NCBI GenBank assembly: GCA_027083445.1
Contig: JALWOP010000477.1
Coordinates: forward strand, 1 to 33,032
Length of the DNA: 33,032 nucleotides
Direction: 5' to 3'
DNA from: Planctomycetota bacterium
GTDB lineage: Bacteria > Planctomycetota > UBA1135 > GCA-002686595
This document shows positions 10,301 to 17,136 of this stretch, one piece after another (position 1 is the first letter of the stretch; the number at the start of each line of letters is the position of its first letter). The position numbers and the translations under genes were made by a program. Below the pieces are notes generated by a model. That model did not search any database. It saw nothing but the letters and a program-made list of their open reading frames with translations, and was not told where the DNA came from.

Positions 10301-12239
10301 ACTCGTGGATGGACGCCTGATCCTGCCCCTGGGGACGCGTGGCCGGTCCACGACCGTCAGCTTCACACTGCTCGGGATCCACCCGGGAGCCTACCGCTGC
10401 CCCCCGCCGATCGTGCGGGACGTCTATCGCCCGGACCGCATGGCCGTGGGCAAGGGGCATTCGCTCACCGTCCTCGACCGAGGCGAGACCTCACCGGATG
10501 CCTATCGGCCCACCCCCGACGAACTCTTTGCCCGTGGCCGACGCCTCTTCGCGGACGGGGATATCGCGGGGGCCTATGCCACCCTGGGACGACTGCAGGA
10601 AGAGTACGGAAGCAATCTGCGTAGCCGCGAGTTGCGCTCCTTGGCACGCATCATGCTGACCGCATCCCTCGACCAACGCGATCCGGCCCGCGCCGTGCAC
10701 TTCTTCGAGGTCTTGCACGAAAAGGACAGCGAATACACCGTGCCCTTCGATCAAGTGATCGCCATCGGTGAGGCCTATCGGGATCTGGGTGAGTTCGAAC
10801 GGGCCTACTCGATCTTCCGCGCCACGGCCGCGGAGACCTTCGCCAAGGACTTGGAGGTGGCCGGAACCCTAGAAGGGGCCGGTGAGCTTGCAGGCGCCTT
10901 GAAGGTGCTGGACGAGTTGACCCTGGCCTATCCCGACCTGCCCACGGTGGTGCAGGCGCGACTCGCCCTGGCCGACCGCTATCTGACCCTGGCCCAGCGG
11001 ACGCAAGAGGATGCGAGCTTGAAGCGAGCCGGGCTCGACCGTAAGGCCCTGGTCCAGCGCGGCGTTGCGCTCCTGGGCCGCTTCCTCTCCCTACACTCGG
11101 ACTCTTCCCTGGCGCCCGATGCTGCACTGGCACTGGTCAGCGCTGTCCTGGAGATGGATGCCTCCGAGGTCGCCGCTCGACTCGCGGGTGAGTTCGCTCC
11201 CCTCTATCCCACGCCGCGCTTCAAGGATGCCTTCCTCTACACGCGCGCAGTCGCCGAGTGGCACCTGGGCCAGGACGACGTGGCGCGCAAGCTCCTGCGG
11301 GGCATCGTAGCGGCCGAGTATCCCGACGAACGCGGGGACAAGCAGCCCTCGCCGAACCGGGACCTGTCTCTCTACATCCTGGGTCAGATCGCCCATGCCC
11401 GTCAGGACATCCAGACCGCCGAGCGTTACTACCAGGAGGTCGCGGAACAGTTCCCCGATGCGCGTCTGGCGATCGAGGACTTCCATCGCCGCAGCCTCAG
11501 CATGACCGAGATCACCTCGGCCCGGCCGGGCGAAAAGGTCTCGCTCCACTTCGAGTCCCGTAACGTCGAAGAGGCCGAGCTGATGATCTATCGCGTGGAC
11601 CTGATGACCCTCTACCTGCGAGAGAAGGATCTCTCCCGCGTGACGGCGGTCAACCTGGCGGGGATCGCGCCCACACTGACGATGGACGTCACCTTGGGTG
11701 AGGGAATCGACCTGCGCCCCCGCGAGAGCGAGGTCGAGTTGGACCTGGAGCGAGCCGGCGCCTACCTGGTGATCGCTCGTTCGGGTGGGCTGCACGCCTC
11801 CGGACTCGTCCTGGTCAGCGACCTCGAGCTGCAGGTCAGCGAGGATGTCCGCGGCGGGCAGGTACGCGTGCAGGCGCTGAACGCGGCGGACGGCTCCTAC
11901 CTCGGTGGGGTCGACGTGCGTGTCGTGGGGTCCGGCAGCAGCAAGCTCGTACGCGGCAAGACCGACCCGCGCGGCCTGTTCCAGGCAGACGGGATCTCGG
12001 GGCTGGCCACGGTGATCGCCCGCCACGGTGAGCACTACGCCTTCCACCGGGGCCGCATCCAGATTGCAGTGCCCCCGCAGGCCGAAAACGGAATCTGGGC
12101 CGGCACGCAGGTCTCGAAGGATGCCTACTTGGAGAATGTGATCCAACTGAACTCCGCCAACCAAGAGGCACACTCCCAGAGCCTCCAAAAGCAGATGCAG
12201 GAGGCCCGCAGGGGCGTGCAGTTGAAGGCCATTCGCTGA
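4389..12239 (+). CDS. Giant TPR / alpha-2-macroglobulin-type envelope protein
   Basis: A 2616-residue protein with a signal peptide (MRHLLLLCLAFLTAAAS). Residues 28-540 are TPR-type helical repeats. MG1-like strands follow at about 548-745. A canonical MG2 domain starts near 752 (YVYTDRPAYRPGD). More MG domains run to about 1260, then a Gly/Pro-rich bait-like segment at 1269-1296. The A2M signature region begins near 1337 (FWTPAAVTDDTG). An alpha-alpha toroid thioester-type domain spans about 1540-1830, and receptor-domain-like strands follow to about 2020. A second TPR array (2036-2365) and a second MG1/MG2-like pair (2366-2575) end the protein. Where family members have the thioester CxEQ after YPYG, this one has YPMQRLGG, so the covalent trap is absent. 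Bacterial macroglobulins guard the periplasm against proteases; the TPRs suggest protein-protein assembly. Usual bacterial members are 1500-1900 residues, so this one is greatly extended. The start has only a weak ribosome binding site but the signal peptide fixes it. Confidence 0.9.
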   Translation: MRHLLLLCLAFLTAAASWSSPESRTEDLGEVPPKLRQAMMQERWDDALGQLEALGASDPDHGDLWLLLTATAQDRAGQAEEALASLRRLEQEHPDSPLVAKARFRRAEIHRQRGEYEEAEQIYEEAVAYLRSSERQGELAAIYMQYADEASLPPKTPTPSSKLDYQRAFSLYAKVLDLEAPRSVRDRALYRMAVCQEKLENWKTAQQRYRIYLDEFDPSRQHPLPTDFIPGERVYQARLHLGRNELRAGQPAQARRDFEDLAEDIARAIESGQAPRELRELEGQARYEIPTTYGRDGEEARLAIAAYERFLQAFPGHPRSAEAAFASAELHQRLGELELAARAFEALTKLEAPDTDDTEVLATHKRLVTHALYMQGVALTQAQHYDEAIDRFEAYARRYPDGPDWAAAEQGIVDARYALGELHRSREEFDDARRAWSEFQKAHPLDPRAPQVAFLLGLLSVEEAEATLKRDPKADVHQLWQAAIDQWAQVARKYPQSEQASQALYRTGLLQENELGELEEAIRSYRACTFGSLSGLARERLQQMTEPSLEILTERSVRTDEPARVKVRVRNVEEVELARYDLDLETYFRKHLTHRRIEDLDLDLIDPDGRRTIAVADYRPYAPIEFDVDLETEGAGVWAVAISAGELRATTLVIRSDIDVIVKSSRREVFVFAEEMRSGTPAEGVRVLVAVPHSGGEPTLEELLTDKDGIARLGLEELESADDVRVLAVRNDSYASDGLQLSGLSIGKGLAPRAYVYTDRPAYRPGDSVHWRAILRTVTHGSYSFKEGQPVDIEIRDSQGRPLASQRLHLSAFGTVNGELSLPEQAALGQYLVQVSGPGLPSAGGTFRVERYELRKVELSLEPEAPVIYRGEEARITLSASYYYGEPVADSPLSYQLPDGRVLEGRTDSEGHFEIRFGTRDFLWEGPLQVAATLREEGVTAGTQVWLALHDFAVTVETPRPVVLAGDSFTVDLSTTDPMGRPVARDLQLVLLRRESLPGGRLREVVVETHAVRTSEEEGRAQLALAATRGGDYILQATGTDRFGNPVTGRKALLVSGDEDSVRLRLLTRSPRAKVGEELSFELVNRAGPGLALITFEGETILGYRIVTLKEGRNELSLQVGHEHFPNIRIAAAMMRGNEFYQASGDFDIERDLVVEIHSPEKIEPGEEAEVELSVHDQLGRPVRTELSLAVVDASLFDLYPDLAPPLQPFFEISARRSAGLKTSSSATFSYRGVTKKINSAVLEEAQDLRVQAAIEEIEMDKLASLGYAGGGSGGGGRRAMAPGAPPPPGARMRGRVQTDGADDFFLGLGEKEVAKKNKRQAGEEASAAAFQAQTAFWTPAAVTDDTGSAKLRFTLPHRSTRWSLTARGVSAETLLGEARASLVTRADFFVEIDVPNALFEGDSPAIAARIHNPGGRKGTVKLTLVAASSTDSSIESAQVQLQGGGVVERRFAPLPELDAGELVLELSAEAEWEDGSQTVSTREVIPVAPYGIELRDSWSGSLRDDRQIALGLPAGRRYEDGRLELYVGPSVDRMLIEDALGAVPYPMQRLGGTSQPAQASLLYGISALLESLRQAGPTAPRYADLRRRAEGLVAGLVAAQNSDGGWPWIGRGPSQARASARVALGLGRLRAVGLSVPQGTLQSLGNYLAKAYAESEPGELELRASLAHALAAIGRGDFTAVNALHRERNRLSSAGLAHTALALVAMNRKPMAAEVANLLEAKLELDRASGQARCTLTGNDPWSRSSLDMTALAAIALGEALPASKRLEAAVEFLLARRPWFERRGRGLAIAAVALYQARVQPQTGEGRVSIRVDGEELRQIDLGPGSAGQYLIVPLEKGRRQARIHLAVEGKARPYISAVLSGFTRETDGLPRTSDFIILESAAFLADTPRYKGKALPTGFSLLRDPREQWVNSVEHLEFGRRTQVHLVVDFRRERAIPRESEYLVLEVPLPAGARLVEESIRGGLGPHELVDGRLILPLGTRGRSTTVSFTLLGIHPGAYRCPPPIVRDVYRPDRMAVGKGHSLTVLDRGETSPDAYRPTPDELFARGRRLFADGDIAGAYATLGRLQEEYGSNLRSRELRSLARIMLTASLDQRDPARAVHFFEVLHEKDSEYTVPFDQVIAIGEAYRDLGEFERAYSIFRATAAETFAKDLEVAGTLEGAGELAGALKVLDELTLAYPDLPTVVQARLALADRYLTLAQRTQEDASLKRAGLDRKALVQRGVALLGRFLSLHSDSSLAPDAALALVSAVLEMDASEVAARLAGEFAPLYPTPRFKDAFLYTRAVAEWHLGQDDVARKLLRGIVAAEYPDERGDKQPSPNRDLSLYILGQIAHARQDIQTAERYYQEVAEQFPDARLAIEDFHRRSLSMTEITSARPGEKVSLHFESRNVEEAELMIYRVDLMTLYLREKDLSRVTAVNLAGIAPTLTMDVTLGEGIDLRPRESEVELDLERAGAYLVIARSGGLHASGLVLVSDLELQVSEDVRGGQVRVQALNAADGSYLGGVDVRVVGSGSSKLVRGKTDPRGLFQADGISGLATVIARHGEHYAFHRGRIQIAVPPQAENGIWAGTQVSKDAYLENVIQLNSANQEAHSQSLQKQMQEARRGVQLKAIR

Positions 12240-12254
12240 AGCTGCTCCCCAGGA

Positions 12255-12306
12255 GGGTTTCCAGCCGATCCACTGCCTGGTCCCTGGGCCCGGCCCCTGG
12301 AAACCC
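12255..12306 (+). terminator. Inverted repeat after the macroglobulin gene
   Basis: GGGTTTCCAG (12255-12264) and CTGGAAACCC (12297-12306) are perfect 10-bp arms, 15 bases after the stop codon. The spacer is GC-rich. There is no T-tract, so it may be a terminator or an RNA 3'-end stabiliser. Confidence 0.45.
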
Positions 12307-12311
12307 GTGAG

Positions 12312-12343
12312 GGCCCCCCGCCCCTCCGGGGCGCGGGGGGGCC
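12312..12343 (+). terminator. Very GC-rich hairpin
   Basis: GGCCCCCCGCCCC pairs with GGGGC plus GGGGGGGCC around a three-base loop, with a small bulge. It lies between the macroglobulin stop and the glycosyltransferase start. It is followed by GGGTTCAAT rather than a T-run, so intrinsic termination is possible but not assured. Confidence 0.5.
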
Positions 12344-12398
12344 GGGTTCAATCCACCGGCTATTGGGGCATGCTCCCCGGGCTCCCAAACCTTACGGT

Positions 12399-13427
12399 AT
12401 GCCCGTGCCCGACTTCGCCCTGGACGTCTCCGCCCTACGCCAACCCCGGAGTTCCTACGCCCGCGTCACCCGTCTGATCGAGGAGGCCGCACGTACGGCG
12501 GGCCTCGAGGTCGAGCGCTGGGAAGAGGGCATTCCCCAGAGCCCGGTCCTTTGGGTACCGCGCCTGCGGCTTCCGCGCGTCCCCATTCCTTGGTTGATCG
12601 TTACCTGTCACGACGTCAACCCCTTGCTACCCGACGGCCGCCCCACCTGGAAGCGCTGGTGGCGCAGGCAGCGCTACCTGCGGGCCATGCGGAGCGCACA
12701 GCAGCGAGCCTGGCGAATGACCGCCCCGTCCCAGGACGCCGCTCGCCGCATCGGGAACTACCTTTCCGCTCCGCCCCCCGTGGTCATGCCCTGGTACGCA
12801 CCGGGGGAGTTCCGCCCCGACCCCGGGCCCGAGGACGAGCAGCGACTGGCCAACTGGGGGCTGCGGCCGGGCTATGTGCTCTACCTGGGAGCCCTGCGTC
12901 GCCACAAGAACTGGGACCTGCTGCTCCGCGCCTACGCGGGGCTGCCCGCCCGACTCCGGGGAAGGCACCCGCTGGTGCTCGCCGGCTCGGTGGGACAGGC
13001 CCGCGAGCGGGCGGACCAGCAGCTTACGGAGCTGGGCATCGAGGCCTGCTGGGTGACCGACCTCGAGGATGAGGAGCTTCCCAGCCTCTATCGGGGCGCC
13101 GCCGCTTTCGTCTTTCCGTCACGCCTCGAAGGCTTCGGCCTACCTCCGCTCGAAGCCCAGGCCTGCGGCGTTCCCGTCCTGGCTGCCCGGGCGACGGCCC
13201 TGCCCGAGGTGCTGGGGGCGGGTGCAAAACTCTTCGATCCAGACGATCGGGTCGGGTTCCAAGAAGCCCTGGAAGAACTCCTCGAGAACCCGGAGGCCCG
13301 CGAGCAGGCGAGCCGCGCCGCCCTGGCCAACGCCGCCCGCTTCAGTGCCCGGCGGACGGGGCAGGCCCTGCGCGGCCTGCTCGAGAGCGTTCCCGCCGAG
13401 ACGCACCTGGTACCCTCCTCTTCATGA
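12399..13427 (+). CDS. GT4-family glycosyltransferase
   Basis: A 342-residue retaining glycosyltransferase of the GT-B fold, Glycos_transf_1 type. The C-terminal half has the nucleotide-sugar site: LYLGALRRHKNWDLLLRAY near residue 165, LVLAGSVG near 195, and the EX7E motif in SRLEGFGLPPLEAQACGVPV near 240-260. The N-terminal half shows LIVTCHDVNPL, typical of GT4 mannosyl- and related transferases. It probably transfers a hexose from an NDP-sugar in the cytoplasm to a glycan or lipid. The ATG at 12399 is preferred over the upstream frame opening because MPVPDFALDVSALRQ begins the conserved fold; no strong ribosome binding site is visible. Its stop overlaps the start of the DUF6807 gene (ATGA), so the two are translationally coupled. 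Donor and acceptor cannot be read from the sequence. Confidence 0.88.
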   Translation: MPVPDFALDVSALRQPRSSYARVTRLIEEAARTAGLEVERWEEGIPQSPVLWVPRLRLPRVPIPWLIVTCHDVNPLLPDGRPTWKRWWRRQRYLRAMRSAQQRAWRMTAPSQDAARRIGNYLSAPPPVVMPWYAPGEFRPDPGPEDEQRLANWGLRPGYVLYLGALRRHKNWDLLLRAYAGLPARLRGRHPLVLAGSVGQARERADQQLTELGIEACWVTDLEDEELPSLYRGAAAFVFPSRLEGFGLPPLEAQACGVPVLAARATALPEVLGAGAKLFDPDDRVGFQEALEELLENPEAREQASRAALANAARFSARRTGQALRGLLESVPAETHLVPSSS

Positions 13428-14416
13428 ATCGCGCCCTGCTGCGTCTGCCCCTCGCCGGGCTCTGCCTCCTGTTCGCCTGCTCCGCGCCCCTACGCTACGA
13501 CGCGGTCAGCTCACCGACCGACAAGACCCTCTGGCCCGAGGAAGAGGAGCACGCCATCGCCGTGCACTTCGGCGACGAGCTCTTCACGACCCTGCACTAC
13601 GACGCGGCGCCCCGGCCCTTCCTCTACCCCGTGCAGGGCCCCCAGGAGATCCCGATCACGCGCGCCTTTCCTCAAGAGAAGCGTGCCGGCGAGAGCACCG
13701 ATCACCCCCACCACACGTCGCTGTGGATTGCCCACGGAGACGTGAACGGGACGGATTTTTGGCACCCCGCCGCCGCGAACGGAGGCGTGATCGAGTTCAC
13801 CGGTCGCCTGAAGGAGCTCCTGCGGCGCGGCAAGCGCATGCGCCTGCGCCACGAGTATCTCTGGAAGGATCACGAGGGGCAGCCTCTGCTCCGGGAGCGC
13901 CGTACGACCCTCCTGGGGGGTGAGGAGGATCAACGCTGGATCGATGTCAAGATCGAGCTCCGCGCCCTGGTGGAGGAGGTGACCTTCGGAGACACCAAGG
14001 AGGGTTTCTTCGCCCTGCGCCTACACCCGGCCCTGCGCCTGACGGGTGACCTCGCCACGGGCGAGGCGCGCAACTCCGAAGGAATCACGGGCAAGGAGGT
14101 CTGGGGCAAACGCGCCAACTGGGTGCAGTACCAGGGGACGGTCGAAGGCAAGGCGGTCGGGGTAGTGCTCTTCGATGCCCCGACCAATCCGAGACACCCG
14201 ACCTGGTGGCACGCCCGTGAGTACGGCTTGGTCGCCGCCAACCCCTTCGGCAAACATGCCTTCGAAGGCGGAACCGAAGAGGACGGGCGCTACATCCTGC
14301 ACAAGGATGAGACACTGACCTTCGTCTACCGCGTCTGGATCCATTCGGGACACAAGAGTCCCGAGGAGGTGGAGCAGGCCTTCCGGGTCTTCCAGGCGCA
14401 GTTGGACGACATGTAA
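13424..14416 (+). CDS. DUF6807 (PmoA-like) lipoprotein
   Basis: A 330-residue protein with a lipoprotein signal (LCLLFACSAPL, Cys19). The family signatures are RPFLYPVQGPQEIPITR near residue 61, DHPHHTSLWIAHGDVNG near 96, a GxFALRLHP strand near 198, and PTWWHAREYGLVAANPFG near 255. These mark the DUF6807 family, often labelled PmoA family although it is unrelated to methane oxidation. Members are beta-sandwich proteins common in Planctomycetes, Verrucomicrobia and Bacteroidetes, frequently in carbohydrate-use loci. Biochemical function is unproven as far as I know. Clustered His residues in DHPHH could bind metal or sugar. The gene overlaps the GT4 gene by four bases and is followed by a strong hairpin, so the operon likely ends here. 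Confidence 0.9.
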   Translation: MNRALLRLPLAGLCLLFACSAPLRYDAVSSPTDKTLWPEEEEHAIAVHFGDELFTTLHYDAAPRPFLYPVQGPQEIPITRAFPQEKRAGESTDHPHHTSLWIAHGDVNGTDFWHPAAANGGVIEFTGRLKELLRRGKRMRLRHEYLWKDHEGQPLLRERRTTLLGGEEDQRWIDVKIELRALVEEVTFGDTKEGFFALRLHPALRLTGDLATGEARNSEGITGKEVWGKRANWVQYQGTVEGKAVGVVLFDAPTNPRHPTWWHAREYGLVAANPFGKHAFEGGTEEDGRYILHKDETLTFVYRVWIHSGHKSPEEVEQAFRVFQAQLDDM

Positions 14417-14423
14417 TGCCAAT

Positions 14424-14448
14424 GTTTCCGGATGCCCGGTCCGGAAAC
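14424..14448 (+). terminator. Perfect 9-bp hairpin after DUF6807 gene
   Basis: GTTTCCGGA and TCCGGAAAC flank a seven-base loop, starting 8 bases after the stop codon. There is no T-run downstream. Position and symmetry suggest the end of the GT4-DUF6807 transcript. Confidence 0.6.
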
Positions 14449-14543
14449 CTGTGGCCTGGTGGACGGGTAGGATGAAGTGGTTCCCGTTCCGCTTCTCTCG
14501 CTATTCCCAGGCCGCCAAGGCGGTCCTTTCCTCCCGACAACCC

Positions 14544-17036
14544 ATGAAACTCGAATTGATCGGCGCCTGTGCGCTGTTCGCGGCGGGTGCGGCTCAGGCC
14601 GTGCCACAGGACCAGAACGTCATCCCCCCGCCCCAGCATCCCGGGGAGAACCTGATCGACGAGCCTGCCGTCATGCGCTCGGAGATCGTCCCCTACAACG
14701 GACACGGGGTCGTCGAGTCGATGGAAGAGGTCGCGCGCCGCGACGCCCACCTCGACCCCACCGAACAGCTCAACCCGCGCCTGCGGAACGGTCGCCAGGG
14801 AACCTGGCGCGTGCCCGACATGCGCCGCACCTATCGCACCCACTCGGGACGCCACTACGTCTTCAACAAGTGGGGGGACACCCGCATGGGCATCGGCTTC
14901 AACCGGCCGGTGGACCTGGAGGGTGCTTGGTTCGCGGGCCAGGGACCCGTCGGCGGCGCTTTTGCCAAGAGCCTGCAGGTGATCGGCTACCGGGATGGCC
15001 GTGAGGTGGCCCGTACCGACGTCCTGACCGACATCGGCACGGACTATGTCTGGTTCGACATGGGCCTCCAGAACGTCGATCGTATCGAGATTCTCGCCGG
15101 ACCCGCCGTCATGGGAGCGGGCTGGTTCGCGATGGACGACCTCTCCTTCGTCGACGAGACGACGGGCGAGCACGTCCTGATCGACTTCGAGGATTTGACC
15201 TATGAGGACGTGCTCACCGGATCGGGCTACATGGGCCTGACCTGGGAAGAGGGCACGGGCGACTTCGAAGGCGGTGCACAGGAGATCATCCAGGGCCCCC
15301 CGGCCGGTAACGGCTCCACCAACGGCCCCGGAGGCACCGGAGCCGGATTCGCGGGTGGCGGTACCTACAGCGGTCAGGGCACCGCGCCCACCTTGATCCA
15401 GAAGATCAAGGGCCCGCGCCTGGGCGATCCCGGGGCGAGCTACGTCCCCCCGGACATCTGCGGAGCCGTGGGCATCAACCACTTCGTCGCCGCGGTCAAC
15501 ATGAACCTCTCGATCTACGAGAAGTCCACCGGAACGCGCGTCTTCAACTCCTCGCTCCAGAGCTTCTTCGGCACCGGCCAGAGCACGGGCGATCCTCGGG
15601 TGGTCTTCGACCCCGATAGCCAGCGCTTCATCGTCCTGGCCACCGACTTCAACAATGACATCTGGCTGGCGGTCTCGTCGACGAGCGATCCGACCGGGAG
15701 CTGGTTCAAGACCTCCTTCAACCCGAGCCAGGGCTCCGATGCCGGTGACTGGCCGGACTACCCCACCTTGGGAGTGGACCAGCGCTGGATCATGACCGCG
15801 GCCTACATGGTGGGCGGCGCGCCGACCATGACCCTCTTCTGCATCGAGAAGGCCCCCCTGGTCGCAGCCAGTCAAAGCATGGGCACGGTGCACGCTTTCC
15901 GCGGACTCTCCTGGGAGGGCGCCATCCAACCCTGCGTTCACTGGGAAGACCCCGGCGTCGGCTATACGGTCAGCTACAACGGTTCGAGCCGTCTGCGCAT
16001 CCGCACGGTCTCGCCTCCGGTCTCCAGCCCGACCATGACTTCGAAGTTCGTCAACCTCTCCAAGTCCTGGAGCGCCCCCCCCAGTGCTCCGTGCCTCGGT
16101 TCCAGCAACCTCGACACCCTTGACGGACGTCTGATGAACTCGGTTTACCGGGTGGGCAGCGTTTGGACGACCCACGCCATCGCAACCAACGGTCGCGCCT
16201 CCTCGCGCTTCTACGAGGTCGACCCGGTCGCGGGAACCGAGCTCCAGCTCGGCACGGTTCGGGACAACCAGAACCAAAGCCTCTTCTTCTTCAACCCTTC
16301 GATCTCGGTCACCTCCCAGGGTCACGCGGTGCTGGGTTGCACGGGCTGTGACGCCAACACCTACGCCGGTGCCTACTACACCGGTCGCCTGGTGACCGAC
16401 CCCGCGGGTGAGATGGCCTTCCCGATCGCCTACAAGCCCGGGGCCGGCCCCTACAACGTCAGCAGTTCGCCCCAGCGCTGGGGCGACTACAGCATGACCA
16501 GCTCGGACCCGGTCGACGACACGGTCTGGACGGTTCAGGAGCACGCGACCAACGCCAGTGGTCAGTGGGGCAACAACATCGCCCAACTCGGCTACGGCCC
16601 GGACTGCTCATCCAACATCACCCGCTACTGCAGCCCCTCGGCTCTGGGTCCCCAGATCGACATCGACACCTGCTCGCTGGGTGCCGGCTCGATCAACCTG
16701 ACCTATTCGGGCGGCAGTCCCGGCAAGGTGGGCTACCTCCTGGTCGGCGCCAGCAACGGCATCATCACCAACCCGCCGGGTGCCACGGGTGACCTCTGCC
16801 TGGACGGTTCCCCGATCGGTCGCTACATCTCCGATGCGGCAGTGATCGACGGCTCGGGCCAGATCGTGACCGACATCATCAACGGCAACATCGGCGGTGG
16901 CGTCGGCAACCTGCCCGCGGCGGTGGGTGGCGGCCCGATTCAGCCCGGGGACACCTGGAACTGGCAGTACTGGGCCCGCCACACCGGCGTCTCGTCGACC
17001 TTCTCCGACGCGCTGACGGTTACCTTCACCAACTAG
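14544..17036 (+). CDS. Large secreted propeller-like protein with shared C-terminal domain
   Basis: An 830-residue secreted protein. The ATG at 14544 is chosen because MKLELIGACALFAAGAAQA is a clean signal peptide; an in-frame ATG at 14472 would add a 24-residue leader, and neither has a convincing ribosome binding site. Residues 80-240 look like a beta-sandwich, possibly a galactose-binding-like fold (GTWRVPDM, GAWFAGQG, IDRIE-type strand, GWFAMDDLSF). A Gly-rich linker spans about 240-280. Residues 285-690 have repeated strands with D-P-R-V-V-F-D, FNNDIWLAVS, WPDYPTLGVD and WTVQEHA, suggesting a beta-propeller. Residues 695-830 form a domain (YCSP, GYLLVGAS, GDLCLDGSPIGRY, PGDTW) homologous to the tail of the Kelch protein at 1216-2721. 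No catalytic motif is recognised. It is probably an extracellular or surface binding protein. Confidence 0.87.
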   Translation: MKLELIGACALFAAGAAQAVPQDQNVIPPPQHPGENLIDEPAVMRSEIVPYNGHGVVESMEEVARRDAHLDPTEQLNPRLRNGRQGTWRVPDMRRTYRTHSGRHYVFNKWGDTRMGIGFNRPVDLEGAWFAGQGPVGGAFAKSLQVIGYRDGREVARTDVLTDIGTDYVWFDMGLQNVDRIEILAGPAVMGAGWFAMDDLSFVDETTGEHVLIDFEDLTYEDVLTGSGYMGLTWEEGTGDFEGGAQEIIQGPPAGNGSTNGPGGTGAGFAGGGTYSGQGTAPTLIQKIKGPRLGDPGASYVPPDICGAVGINHFVAAVNMNLSIYEKSTGTRVFNSSLQSFFGTGQSTGDPRVVFDPDSQRFIVLATDFNNDIWLAVSSTSDPTGSWFKTSFNPSQGSDAGDWPDYPTLGVDQRWIMTAAYMVGGAPTMTLFCIEKAPLVAASQSMGTVHAFRGLSWEGAIQPCVHWEDPGVGYTVSYNGSSRLRIRTVSPPVSSPTMTSKFVNLSKSWSAPPSAPCLGSSNLDTLDGRLMNSVYRVGSVWTTHAIATNGRASSRFYEVDPVAGTELQLGTVRDNQNQSLFFFNPSISVTSQGHAVLGCTGCDANTYAGAYYTGRLVTDPAGEMAFPIAYKPGAGPYNVSSSPQRWGDYSMTSSDPVDDTVWTVQEHATNASGQWGNNIAQLGYGPDCSSNITRYCSPSALGPQIDIDTCSLGAGSINLTYSGGSPGKVGYLLVGASNGIITNPPGATGDLCLDGSPIGRYISDAAVIDGSGQIVTDIINGNIGGGVGNLPAAVGGGPIQPGDTWNWQYWARHTGVSSTFSDALTVTFTN

Positions 17037-17049
17037 CGTTCCGGCGCCT

Positions 17050-17064
17050 GGAGAAGGCTTCTCC
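17050..17064 (+). terminator. Short hairpin after the propeller protein
   Basis: GGAGAAG and CTTCTCC are separated by one base, so the stem can only close with a few inner pairs open. It lies 14 bases after the stop codon and just before a much stronger stem. Confidence 0.4.
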
Positions 17065-17078
17065 GGGCAGATGCAAGA

Positions 17079-17115
17079 GCGGCGCCGTCCCCCTCCCTGT
17101 GGGGGGCGGCGCCGC
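17079..17115. terminator. Strong bidirectional hairpin between convergent genes
   Basis: A 15-bp stem (one G-T pair) joins GCGGCGCCGTCCCCC with GGGGGGCGGCGCCGC around a seven-base loop. It sits in the 100-bp gap between the plus-strand propeller gene and the minus-strand SGNH gene, so it can serve both transcripts. Confidence 0.7.
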
Positions 17116-17136
17116 ATCTCGTTTGCCGGGAGAGAA

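Noticed and set aside
9093..10460. 455-codon minus-strand frame
   Set aside because: It is antisense to the toroid domain of the macroglobulin gene, with no protein features.
14085..16586. 833-codon open frame on the minus strand
   Set aside because: It lies opposite the DUF6807 and propeller genes, which have signal peptides and recognisable domains. Its translation is low-complexity Val/Gly/Arg/Asp-rich, as expected for an antisense frame in GC-rich DNA.
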